Assembly (NCBI GenBank): GCA_951213105.1
Contig: OX578146.1
Span: 48,887,275-48,951,274, forward strand
Origin: Amaurobius ferox
Taxonomy: Eukaryota > Arthropoda > Arachnida > Araneae > Amaurobiidae
Reading direction: 5' to 3'
DNA length: 64,000 nucleotides
Shown here: piece by piece, positions 62,801 to 64,000 of the stretch
How positions within the stretch are numbered: position 1 is the stretch's first letter
Layout of the letters: every line of letters begins with the position of its first letter
Notes under the pieces: generated by a model
What the model saw: only the letters and a program-made list of their open reading frames with translations
Databases searched by the model: none
What the model was told of the DNA's origin: nothing
Made by a program: the position numbers and the translations under genes

Positions 62801-63412
62801 GTCCTTCATCATCTAAAAAAAAAAAAAAAAGAAATCTACTTATAATAATAATTCAAATGAATGTAATTTTATTATGGTCAATAGTTTTTAGAATGTCAAT
62901 TTATTATAACAATAAGTATTAAAAATAGTATTACATGCTCTATATAACATGCAGCATTATTTCTATGAAATAGCTAATTAGTTAAAGTTAGGCTAAAATT
63001 TAATTAAAAACATTATGAATTCCTAATCTGACTGAGGCACTCAATGGAAAATTAATGAAATAGGCTGATTTTGTAGCTTGAAGCAAAATTAAACATTTCA
63101 AAAGAATTACGTGTAAATTAAAATAACTTTTGAACTCTGATATTCTCTTTGTATTCGTGATCCTTATGTATATTCATGTGTATTTTGACTAAGCACTTTT
63201 GAATTTGTTTTATAATTCTGTTGCATTTTAGGATTTAACATTTAAATTTTATTTCCATATATTAAGCTTAATCCACAACATTGTGACCCATGTGATGAAG
63301 CTTGCTCAGGCAAAGACCCCTCTTCTTTGCCTTGCTCCAGCACTGGTTGAAACATATAGTCGATTGCTTGTATATAATGAAATGGAATCTCTTGGTATCA
63401 AAGGCTTTATAA
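5770..63412 (+). CDS. MED23: Mediator complex subunit 23 (exons 1-15, 3' part beyond window)
   Basis: MED23 is a large helical-repeat subunit of the Mediator tail. It links DNA-bound activators to RNA polymerase II in the nucleus. Fifteen exons were assembled: 5770-5841, 11341-11460, 17269-17393, 22414-22525, 30413-30511, 34038-34142, 35396-35465, 36515-36663, 43522-43617, 44187-44390, 48019-48105, 54775-54977, 58213-58295, 58919-59084, 63267-63412. They total 1837 coding bases with consistent phases and GT-AG introns. The translation follows vertebrate MED23 from end to end of the covered part, with near-identical blocks such as LLRYVLEQPYSRDMVC, QLLWQHLSSQL, GRDHLMWVLLQFISGSIQKN, DFLPVMKL.DLLYPEK and LAPALVETYSRLLVY. 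The human protein is about 1,370 residues, so some 750 remain to the right. Differences from vertebrates are a longer N-terminus and a 12-codon extension in exon 8. Confidence 0.97.
5842..8854. other. Intron 1, left part: no assigned element
   Basis: AT-rich intronic DNA. No coding exon, repeat family or structured RNA was recognised. A slightly GC-richer block at 7010-7170 has no identifiable content. Confidence 0.5.
9064..11166. mobile_element. Non-autonomous hAT-type transposon
   Basis: The ends are inverted (CAGGGTTCCCAC on the left, CAGGGGTCCCATTTC read from the right), and the flanks carry the 8-bp target duplication GCGTGCAT (9056-9063 and 11167-11174). Both features are hAT hallmarks. 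It lies inside a SINE. No transposase was found. It contains a copy, in reverse orientation, of the ~175-bp module described at 12165 (about 9890-10160), a stretch shared with the element at 26200 (the CTACAGGTTACAAAA segment, reverse complement near 10335-10355), and a 40-bp GC-rich minisatellite. Confidence 0.88.
10651..10850. repeat. 40-bp GC-rich minisatellite, 5 units
   Basis: Five head-to-tail units of exactly 40 bp (10651, 10691, 10731, 10771, 10811) share the core ATTCGCAACAACGAGACCA preceded by a CGCGCGGCAATCGGCC-like part. The units are rich in CpG in an otherwise AT-rich region. Apparent minus-strand ORFs here are produced by the repeat (the period is not a multiple of three) and are not genes. 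Confidence 0.95.
11341..11460 (+). CDS. MED23: MED23 exon 2
   Basis: It encodes residues 25-64 (FEGELDVAFHGF...FSSISE), phase 0 at both ends, acceptor tttttttcag and donor gtatat. It lies only 65 bases from the right target duplication of the SINE. It is the N-terminal helical region of MED23; similarity to vertebrates is modest but ungapped across the exon 1-2 junction. Confidence 0.88.
11461..12164. other. Intron 2, left part: possible element edge
   Basis: A CAGGGTAAGAAATTAGCGGGGG stretch at about 11572 resembles the CAGGG start of the neighbouring hAT element and may be the left end of an element that includes the tandem repeats from 12165, but no right end or target duplication was found. 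A G-run of nine is at 11648-11656. Confidence 0.3.
12165..12740 (+). repeat. ~175-bp tandem repeats (hAT-associated module)
   Basis: Four diverged copies in a row begin near 12190, 12370, 12530 and 12705, recognisable by an AATGAAATGAAGGGCTATTTT-like start, a middle CTCGTTTAATTGTGAAAATATTTTCCAC and an end GACTAAAATTTTTATAATTATGAG. The same unit recurs in reverse at about 9890-10160, twice at 26640-27010 and once, degraded, at 49060-49200. It is probably the interior of another non-autonomous hAT-like element. Confidence 0.85.
13030..16560 (-). pseudogene. Tigger/pogo transposase, broken in two
   Basis: It reads right to left from an ATG at about 16554 (MSKRAVESSASDIKKRK), followed by the CENP-B-type helix-turn-helix (KLDSGMSIKMITEVYDIGTS, then LKKQKEKI), to about 16018. 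Next come a DDE-type segment with the first catalytic Asp (HTDETT, about 15975) and KAFKVLG near 15785. The domain resumes at 13726 with FVVPWKHK and the second catalytic Asp in KILLLLVDNFSAHPN (about 13650-13610), then a NAAAAWEVV tail near 13420. Several stops and shifts are present, and roughly 25 codons between the two parts are missing, replaced by a dispersed repeat. It is related to jerky-like pogo transposases and cannot be active. Confidence 0.8.
13745..15765 (+). mobile_element. Unclassified dispersed repeat inside the Tigger relic
   Basis: It splits the transposase above. Its right portion (about 14897-15765) is clearly similar to 46213-47055: GATGGACTTAACCCTCCTATGCC, then a TTGTAAGTCTCCAGAACCTG block, then AATAAATGTTAGATTT near 15560. 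The presence of AATAAA near the end and two independent copies sharing the right end would suit an LTR or a LINE 3' region, but no coding domain was recognised and no flanking duplication was found. Confidence 0.55.
16561..17268. other. Intron 2, right part
   Basis: AT-rich DNA that may contain the start-side end of the Tigger relic. A perfect 32-bp direct duplication (17167-17198 and 17199-17230) lies 38 bases before the exon 3 acceptor. Nothing else was recognised. Confidence 0.5.
17269..17393 (+). CDS. MED23: MED23 exon 3
   Basis: It encodes KELPLALSHYVKLISS through NNFIPQ plus two bases of an Arg codon; acceptor ttttag, donor gtaagg. It aligns to the vertebrate segment before the VCE.L motif (ending LPPR), with the Arg completed by the first base of exon 4. 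Confidence 0.93.
17394..18762. other. Intron 3, left part: diverged duplication
   Basis: Two roughly 190-bp segments (about 17965-18150 and 18165-18345) are diverged copies of each other, sharing CAGTAGATTGTTTATGCT/TGGTAGATTGTTTTTGTT, GGAAAGCATTTTCTAAAG-like and TATTCTTTGTTT blocks. The origin is unknown. The rest is AT-rich without recognisable content. Confidence 0.55.
18763..18921. repeat. 81-bp tandem duplication
   Basis: Two nearly identical copies begin at 18763 and 18844 with TTATGTGGAAAAACATCTTA and end in CTTATCTGCAAATAAA. Only a few differences separate them, so the duplication is recent. Confidence 0.95.
18941..19206. mobile_element. Small inverted-repeat element (MITE), copy 1
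   Basis: Left end AAACTGTTGCTTGTAAGACA followed by AAAACTTACATGACTTCCTTGAAGAA; the right end near 19175-19205 is its reverse complement (TTCTTCAAGGATGTTGTGTAAGTTTTTATC). A related copy lies at 52167-52304, and a fragment (GCTGCTTATAAGACAAAA) near 20077. No coding capacity. Superfamily not determined. Confidence 0.75.
19207..20577. other. Intron 3, middle: AT-rich, one diverged duplication
   Basis: Mostly T-rich sequence. Two diverged copies at about 20180-20330 and 20365-20500 share GGGTTTTAT, CTTTGTTTACAT and a GCAATCAGAAATATGGCACC/GCAAAGCAGATGTAGCACA block. The first contains MAPQRKRKKLL followed shortly by a stop, which is reminiscent of a pogo transposase start but too short to assign. 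Confidence 0.45.
20846..21869 (+). pseudogene. Tc1-family transposase, frameshifted and catalytically dead
   Basis: The N-terminal helix-turn-helix is readable as QLDEFKRGHIVGMCEAGWSY (about 20860) and GSGRPRCTNA (about 21020). The middle is RRPLRCLPIIPQHRQSRLEW (about 21266), then a frame from 21384 with SPTGVMVWGAI, the second catalytic Asp in QQDSAMPHT (about 21647) and ATSPDLSPIKHVWD, ending QDDIRKL at 21869. The third catalytic residue, Glu in this family, is Lys here (AAG at 21750-21752). A foreign stretch of about 70 bases (21180-21255) interrupts the middle, and stops occur near 20930 and 21075. Confidence 0.92.
21197..21252 (+). repeat. Short dispersed motif, copy 1
   Basis: GGTGGGTGGCTCCAGAAGAG through GAGGTCTATTGTACT is about 85% identical to 30726-30775 in intron 5. 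It lies within the Tc1 transposase gene between conserved blocks, so it was inserted there. Origin unknown; possibly a fragment of a SINE. Confidence 0.6.
22414..22525 (+). CDS. MED23: MED23 exon 4
   Basis: It completes Arg and encodes LVCETLLKCEALVY through IISGVDYK; acceptor tttatag, donor gtaagc, ending in phase 0. It matches the vertebrate LVCESL...IIGGVDYK segment. Confidence 0.95.
22526..25097. other. Intron 4, left part: unassigned
   Basis: AT-rich intronic DNA. A moderately GC-richer block at 24240-24560, with CACCACCAGAATTGGCAGCC near 24443, may be a repeat but has no recognisable family. No exon of MED23 is missing between exons 4 and 5. Confidence 0.5.
25102..25750 (-). mobile_element. 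piggyBac element, internally deleted and decayed
   Basis: After a TTAA at 25098-25101 the left end (TCCTTTGCTGATGGCGGCATTCC) and the next ~170 bases match the left end of the piggyBac copy at 49743. The transposase N-terminus is present on the minus strand from an ATG at 25672 (MAGSRCFLCIEEYIHMI, acidic EDSWNFGIS) and matches that of the other copy. The catalytic core is missing. The right end was not found, so 25750 is approximate. Confidence 0.8.
25887..25911. repeat. Poly-A tract
   Basis: An uninterrupted run of about 25 A, without an obvious retroelement body upstream. It produces a lysine-rich spurious ORF. Confidence 0.9.
26200..27098. mobile_element. Non-autonomous hAT-like element with tandem module
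   Basis: The right end GGAGGTTGGCAGCTATG (read in reverse CATAGCTGCCAACCTCC) resembles the left end of the element at 39267 (TGCCAACTCTACTGAATTTGG). Both ends carry clustered CTCCCGG motifs (26218-26280 and 27030-27070). It contains two copies of the ~175-bp module (26640-27010) and the CTACAGGTTACAAAA stretch shared with the hAT element at 9064. The left end appears truncated. The 138-residue ORF across the repeats shows no domain. Confidence 0.65.
27100..28702. other. Intron 4, middle: unassigned
   Basis: AT-rich. A less AT-rich block at 27820-28060 contains GACTGCCTGTG twice (about 27989 and 28032) but no recognisable coding or repeat family. Confidence 0.45.
28703..29360. mobile_element. 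pogo/Tigger-type MITE
   Basis: Terminal inverted repeats: CAGTAAAATCTGTTTATAAC on the left and, read from the right, CAGTAAAATTCATTTATAAC. It is flanked by TA at 28701-28702 and 29361-29362. The CAGT...TTATAACGAA pattern is that of pogo/Tigger termini. It has no coding capacity at 658 bp. Confidence 0.88.
29852..30221. mobile_element. Long-inverted-repeat MITE
   Basis: The left arm ACAGATGTAGTATAATCCCT and the following ~100 bases match the reverse complement of the right arm. Shared blocks include TTGGCAATTTT.GGTGAGATTCT and CATTCCATTCTGG. Between the arms are two copies of a GATACGTGCGACC(T)CTACC-like unit (30066, 30085). The whole unit would fold into a hairpin. It ends about 190 bases before MED23 exon 5. 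Confidence 0.88.
30413..30511 (+). CDS. MED23: MED23 exon 5
   Basis: It encodes GVRDLLKTILDKAHGI through QLRAIQK in 33 complete codons; acceptor ttacag, donor gtaaaa. GVRDLLK.IL.K is identical to vertebrate MED23. Confidence 0.96.
30512..33311. other. Intron 5, left part: mostly unassigned
   Basis: Contains the second copy of the short dispersed motif (30726-30775), a TTTG/TTTA microsatellite near 31582-31612, a CA-rich stretch near 31484-31510, and a diverged 45-bp duplication near 32395-32475 (CAATACCTGGATACTAGAGTTAAGA / CAATGCCTGTGCACTAGAGTTAAGA, interrupted). Otherwise AT-rich without recognisable features. Confidence 0.5.
30726..30775 (+). repeat. Short dispersed motif, copy 2
   Basis: GGTAGGTGGCTCAAAAAGAG through GAGGTCTGTTGTACT matches 21197-21252. 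No flanking structure was found. Confidence 0.6.
33312..33969. mobile_element. hAT-type MITE
   Basis: Left terminus CAGAGCCGGATTTATGACTA; right terminus read in reverse CAGTGCCAGATCTTGTGCTT, both followed by a CCTAGGC-like block. Flanking octamers TATTCATG (33304-33311) and TATTCCTG (33970-33977) match at seven of eight positions, fitting a hAT target duplication. 658 bp, no coding capacity. It ends 68 bases before exon 6. Confidence 0.85.
34038..34142 (+). CDS. MED23: MED23 exon 6
   Basis: It encodes VLETIFDRNTSLLPSY through KGSYPHW in 35 codons; acceptor tttttag, donor gtaaat. It aligns with vertebrate IAYILERNACLLPAY...GKLPHW. Confidence 0.96.
34143..35395. other. Intron 6: unassigned
   Basis: AT-rich. 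A short block at 34555-34690 (TGCTGGGGGTATTTAGTATC, GGTTGCGGCACCATCTGGGA) ending in an A-run may be a retroposed fragment, but no family was recognised. Confidence 0.45.
35396..35465 (+). CDS. MED23: MED23 exon 7
   Basis: It encodes KFSKLISSFVDSFRPTAQMV and SVS plus one base; acceptor tttttag, donor gtaaat. FVD.FRPTA is conserved in vertebrates. It ends in phase 1. Confidence 0.96.
36515..36663 (+). CDS. MED23: MED23 exon 8
   Basis: It encodes VFMEIAGDETAY, then GRSKLLPIVGHSATLGNVWK and LDPFTAKSPLRGLLPYNK; acceptor ttctcag, donor gtaaga. From GRS onward it matches vertebrate MED23 (GR..LLPVV, WKLDP, PLKGLLPYDK). The first 12 codons have no vertebrate counterpart. They are in frame with both exon 7 and the rest of exon 8, and the tract TTGTTCTACTTTCTCAG is a good acceptor. 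An internal AG at 36534-36535 would give a shorter in-frame start. Confidence 0.92.
36664..37444. other. Intron 8, left part: unassigned
   Basis: No exon or repeat family was recognised between exon 8 and the Tc1 relic. Confidence 0.45.
37445..38575. mobile_element. Tc1-family transposon relic, rearranged
   Basis: Two transposase parts point away from each other. On the + strand, 38100-38560 reads ALNLGVPQSEIYRLWNKFLQ (helix-turn-helix), GNMPQRLGQGK and, after stops, LRNRLHIVNLYAHKPEV. On the - strand, 38000 down to 37575 reads the C-terminal half: DKYLERGGIA, SAYSQNVNPIKNLWDAFGSA. The third catalytic Glu is replaced by Lys (reverse of 37839-37841). A TTTCAAAAGTTGAGCATACA stretch near 37443 resembles a Tc1 terminus. 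An inversion inside one copy, or two abutting copies, would explain the layout. Confidence 0.75.
38690..38853 (+). pseudogene. hAT transposase C-terminal fragment
   Basis: A short open frame contains STSIEGRIFSVMNQVKSDLR followed by a DEDML.AL block, the pattern of the hAT C-terminal dimerisation domain (usually ..ER.FS...KS.LR...). The upstream part from 38587 has no recognisable domain. No element ends were seen. Confidence 0.5.
39850..40350 (+). repeat. ~178-bp tandem repeats, 3 units
   Basis: Units start near 39855, 40023 and 40191 with CGCATAAACA/CACATAAACA and contain TGATTGCACAATTCAGTTAC-like and TTGACTAAACTAGCTTATTT blocks. Differences between units are about 10-15%. Confidence 0.9.
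40460..40660 (+). pseudogene. hAT transposase C-terminal dimerisation region
   Basis: KSNAECERIFSHLRKIKTKF followed by RTSISDDNLDNLIFMKCNLN and a basic tail ending at a TAG (40658-40660). The NAE.ERIFS..RK.KTK.R pattern is diagnostic of the hAT dimerisation domain. The catalytic DDE part is absent upstream, replaced by tandem repeats, so this is an internal-deletion derivative. Confidence 0.88.
41310..41965 (+). repeat. In-frame 'NFLLKE' minisatellite
   Basis: Five or six diverged units of about 75-95 bp share a core AATTTTCTGCTAAAAGAA(A) and, in several, TCAAATGTGACTGAAA. A frame open from 41310 to 41840 reads PNFLLQ, SDFLFKE, ENFLLK, ANFLLKE, RNFLLKE at 27-31 residue spacing; after a shift the core recurs at about 41855 and 41940. 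I do not recognise the family; no start region, domain or splice signal argues for a gene. Confidence 0.75.
42115..43521. other. Intron 8, right part: GC-richer block of unknown origin
   Basis: 42115-42860 is clearly less AT-rich than its surroundings, with AATAAA at 42630 and a final ACCGACAGAAGTAACA near 42828. It may be a solo LTR or other element, but no matching ends or duplication were found. A G-run of ten lies near 43208-43217. The remainder is AT-rich. Confidence 0.35.
43522..43617 (+). CDS. MED23: MED23 exon 9
   Basis: It encodes ELLEPQTSLLRYVLEQPYSR and DMVCSMLGLSKQ, 32 codons; acceptor ttttag, donor gtaagt. Nearly identical to vertebrate MED23. Confidence 0.98.
44187..44390 (+). 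CDS. MED23: MED23 exon 10
   Basis: It encodes QKQRCPVLEEQLVELI, then TQLLWQHLSSQLIYFVLFQY and FPHMVLALHSK, 68 codons; acceptor ttttcag, donor gtaaga. It is among the most conserved stretches of the gene. Confidence 0.98.
44391..46212. other. Intron 10, left part: unassigned, with poly-C tract
   Basis: AT-rich. A run of 19 C at 44958-44976 is striking against this background. No coding or repeat family was recognised. Confidence 0.5.
46213..47055 (+). mobile_element. Unclassified dispersed repeat, second copy
   Basis: Similar over its length to 14897-15765 (GACATAACCCTCCTATGCCG, TTGTAAGTCTCCAGAACCTG, AATAAACGTTAGATTT, GGAAAGTGCC). Part of the middle is deleted relative to the other copy. Both share the same right end, near TTTTAGGAACTTGG plus 30 bases, which suggests a defined 3' end. 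Confidence 0.65.
47056..47865. other. Intron 10, right part
   Basis: A 25-bp direct duplication with CCAACAGATACCATATTTCC lies at about 47136-47178. Around 47325-47400 a TATAGTCAAACCACGATAAA motif (minus strand) with GTTATAAGCAGG resembles a pogo-type terminus, but no partner end was found. Confidence 0.4.
47866..47940. repeat. 27-bp tandem repeat, 3 units
   Basis: Units at 47866, 47893 and 47920 read TTATTTTCTTTTTTACTTAT plus TCTTAAC. It lies about 80 bases before exon 11 and is essentially a polypyrimidine-rich tract. Confidence 0.93.
48019..48105 (+). CDS. MED23: MED23 exon 11
   Basis: It encodes LVGRNLRKGRDHLMWVLLQF and ISGSIQKNH, 29 codons; acceptor tctttcag, donor gtatgt. Almost identical to vertebrate MED23. 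Confidence 0.98.
49982..51149 (-). pseudogene. piggyBac transposase, defective
   Basis: It starts at 51149 (MAGLRLFLSVEEY, acidic serine-rich N-terminus) and shifts frame near 50940 into MTCDLKDLN...EFAKKKWEKN. A 24-bp tandem expansion (CIYTCDRK units, about 50630-50720) then interrupts it, and it resumes at 50632 with TGNEFCVFLALIILTSIVRK. The core shows the first catalytic Asp in VFIDESLFSWKGRLGFRQYI and the second in LYLDIFFTSPVLAKYL, where the usual Asn after Asp is Ile. It stops at 49982. The remaining 240 bases cannot hold the last ~150 residues, so the third catalytic Asp and the cysteine-rich tail are lost. Not functional. Confidence 0.95.
50632..50720 (-). repeat. 24-bp repeat expansion inside transposase
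   Basis: About four copies of a CACAGGTGTAAATACATT-containing unit. On the coding strand each intact unit is eight codons, CIYTCDRK. Two copies have base changes or small deletions that break the frame. Likely replication slippage. Confidence 0.85.
52167..52304. mobile_element. Small inverted-repeat element (MITE), copy 2
   Basis: TAAAGAACTTACGCAACTTT and its reverse-complement counterpart AAGTTATGTAAGTTCTTGTC flank a short interior with TCAGTTAGGCG. The right terminus CTAGAAGCAGCAGTTTG matches, in reverse, the left terminus of the copy at 18941. Confidence 0.75.
52305..53184. other. Intron 11, part without assigned features
   Basis: Contains short direct duplications (TTTAGTGTAACACTTT near 52306 and 52337; GAGTCCGGATT near 52728 and 52739; an 18-bp ATTTAAAATGATATATAAA unit near 53127-53165). 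No gene or element was recognised. Confidence 0.45.
53185..53993 (+). mobile_element. DNA transposon remnant with DUF4817-type fragment
   Basis: Terminal inverted repeats of about 75 bp: ATAGGGTGGTCTGTAAAATTG...AGCTATGGAAGTGAGGT on the left; the right end (53915-53993) is its reverse complement, with a run of 14-15 C inserted. TA borders are plausible. The interior (about 53620-53735) encodes NENYCEIVLLYGEFGRKVVE and AARWYSLRFPTASHPHV, the helix-turn-helix pattern (LLYGE...AA..Y..RFP...HP) of DUF4817 proteins linked to mariner-like transposases. The rest of the transposase is gone. Confidence 0.8.
54125..54601. repeat. ~170-bp diverged tandem repeats, 3 units
   Basis: Units begin near 54125, 54301 and 54480 and share CACACCAAAATGTTCGAAAAG-like, AATGAGATAGAGACTTCAAATTTGGT-like and TTCGAAAGGAAAAAAGT-like blocks. 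Divergence is high (20-30%). It lies within 200 bases of exon 12. Origin unknown. Confidence 0.82.
54620..54722. repeat. TGGTAGTGTCAC short tandem repeat
   Basis: About six copies of a 12-13-bp unit TGGTAGTGTCACT with small interruptions, 50 bases before the exon 12 acceptor. Confidence 0.93.
54775..54977 (+). CDS. MED23: MED23 exon 12
   Basis: It encodes LNDFLPVMKLYDLLYPEKDP, then STHALAITCIWIHLMKKAQL and LPPALTGHL plus two bases; acceptor gctgcag, donor gtaagt. Strong match to vertebrate MED23. Confidence 0.98.
54978..58212. other. Intron 12: unassigned
   Basis: AT-rich. A tRNA-like box B (minus strand, ATTCGATTCCC near 55500) stands alone without box A. Open frames at 55610-55955 on both strands show no domain. 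A block at 57120-57240 is less AT-rich but unrecognised. Confidence 0.45.
58213..58295 (+). CDS. MED23: MED23 exon 13
   Basis: It completes Glu and encodes YLQRSLSNNNLSHSLNVDYT and ISLLCNA plus one base; acceptor tttacag, donor gtaagt. Corresponds to vertebrate FLQQSLRN...YKIALLCNA. Confidence 0.95.
58601..58626. repeat. CA microsatellite
   Basis: ACGCACACACACACACACAC-type run in intron 13, about 25 bases long. Confidence 0.95.
58919..59084 (+). CDS. MED23: MED23 exon 14
   Basis: It completes Tyr and encodes STNQECFSRPMGVLVEAIQG, a variable glutamine/glycine linker (NAKQQTQLTGGAVSGP) and IKPLSMSILDSLTVHTKM plus two bases; acceptor ctgtag, donor gtaagt. YSTN.ECF..PMG.LVE and LDSLTVH.KM are conserved; the linker is not. 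Confidence 0.96.
59085..63266. other. Intron 14: mostly unassigned
   Basis: Contains small direct repeats: three 16-bp units AAATTCTTGTCCTT (59567-59603), a 34-bp duplication with CTGCTGAGTTCATGGGT (59700-59760), AAGAGGTAGTAT-like units (61788-61860) and a diverged pair at about 62280 and 62665 (GAAGAAGG..TTTGCTTT). An 79-residue frame at 61335-61574 shows no domain. No MED23 exon is missing here. Confidence 0.5.
63267..63412 (+). CDS. MED23: MED23 exon 15
   Basis: It completes Ser and encodes LIHNIVTHVMKLAQAKTPLL, then CLAPALVETYSRLLVYNEME and SLGIKGFI plus one base; acceptor attaag, donor gtgagt. LAPALVETYSRLLVY.E.ESLGIKGFI is essentially identical to vertebrate MED23. The acceptor lacks a strong pyrimidine tract, but the fit leaves little doubt. 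The open frame beyond 63412 is intronic. Confidence 0.97.
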
Positions 63413-64000
63413 GTGAGTTTCATTTAAACAAGTTGTTTGTGTTATATTGGGTGTTTCATAAAGAGTGTCCGAGAGGAATAAAAAATCAACAGTTAGTCAT
63501 AGAAGTGAAGCGAAATATGAAAATAAATAGCAAACGAAAGGGAATTTAGGTATGATAGTTGTACCTCCTCCAAGATTTGATAATTTCATAAAAATATAAA
63601 ATTTAGTTTTTATAGGGTCCCTCAATGGCAAAATAAGTAAGTTAATTAGTAAAATTTGTGCCATGTTTAATTAAGGCACAAGAAATTTACCTGGTACCTT
63701 ATGATAGAAATTTTGCTGAGATATTCTAATTATTGTTATTAGGTATTTTTCACTCGATTGCCAGGAACCAGCAACAAATAAGTTATTCAAAATAAATTGG
63801 TAACTAATTTCATTTGTTGGACTTTCTGTTTTAAACAGATTTGTAGATGTCTCCCATATTTACTTTCAGAGGAAGTTCAATATTCACACTTGCAGTTCAT
63901 TTAAAATGGAATAAGTCAAGAATTTAATTATCAATATCTTAGTGAATTTTTCATCAAAAGGTACCGGGTAAATGTTTTTAGCTTTAATTAAGAGTGGCAC
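63413..64000. other. Intron 15, left part
   Basis: AT-rich intronic sequence to the window edge. No further MED23 exon (expected to begin with the S-x-L-L-P-type continuation) was found. Confidence 0.5.

Overview
The window is AT-rich nuclear DNA of an animal. Its backbone is the 5' half of one split gene, MED23 (Mediator complex subunit 23), on the + strand. Fifteen coding exons can be placed between 5770 and 63412. All have GT-AG borders and compatible phases, and together they give about 612 residues from the initiator Met to roughly 45% of the usual protein length. The remaining exons lie beyond the right edge. The long introns and the mix of mobile elements (Polinton, RNase-H-bearing LINE, hAT, Tc1, pogo/Tigger, piggyBac) suggest an arthropod, perhaps a spider or other chelicerate. 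That is an inference from general character, not a species assignment.

Layout. 1-603 looks like the 3' end of a LINE. 649-2979 is a heavily decayed Polinton/Maverick element (integrase with chromodomain-like tail, two virion-type genes, start of the major capsid gene), cut by a 5'-truncated LINE at 2980-5228 with a candidate 8-bp target duplication. 5237-5769 is the upstream region of MED23, and exon 1 starts at 5770. Intron 1 holds a tRNA-derived SINE (15-bp target duplication) split by a hAT-type element (8-bp target duplication) that carries a 40-bp GC-rich minisatellite. Intron 2 holds ~175-bp tandem repeats and a minus-strand Tigger/pogo transposase relic interrupted by a dispersed repeat. 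Intron 3 holds a Tc1 element with intact ends. Intron 4 holds a deleted piggyBac copy, a hAT-like element and a pogo-type MITE, and ends with a palindromic MITE. Intron 5 holds a hAT MITE. Intron 8 holds a rearranged Tc1 relic, two hAT transposase fragments with tandem repeats and an in-frame 'NFLLKE' repeat. Intron 10 has a second copy of the dispersed repeat found in intron 2. Intron 11 has a hAT-like element hosting a piggyBac copy with perfect TTAA sites, a small MITE, a DUF4817-type transposon remnant and satellite-like repeats. Introns 12-14 and the right edge are mostly unassigned AT-rich DNA.

Functionally, only MED23 is a convincing working gene. All the transposon coding regions show stops, frameshifts, deletions or lost catalytic residues. 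The most interesting material is the nesting of elements, a ~175-bp module shared by several hAT-like elements, and a possible in-frame extension of MED23 exon 8.
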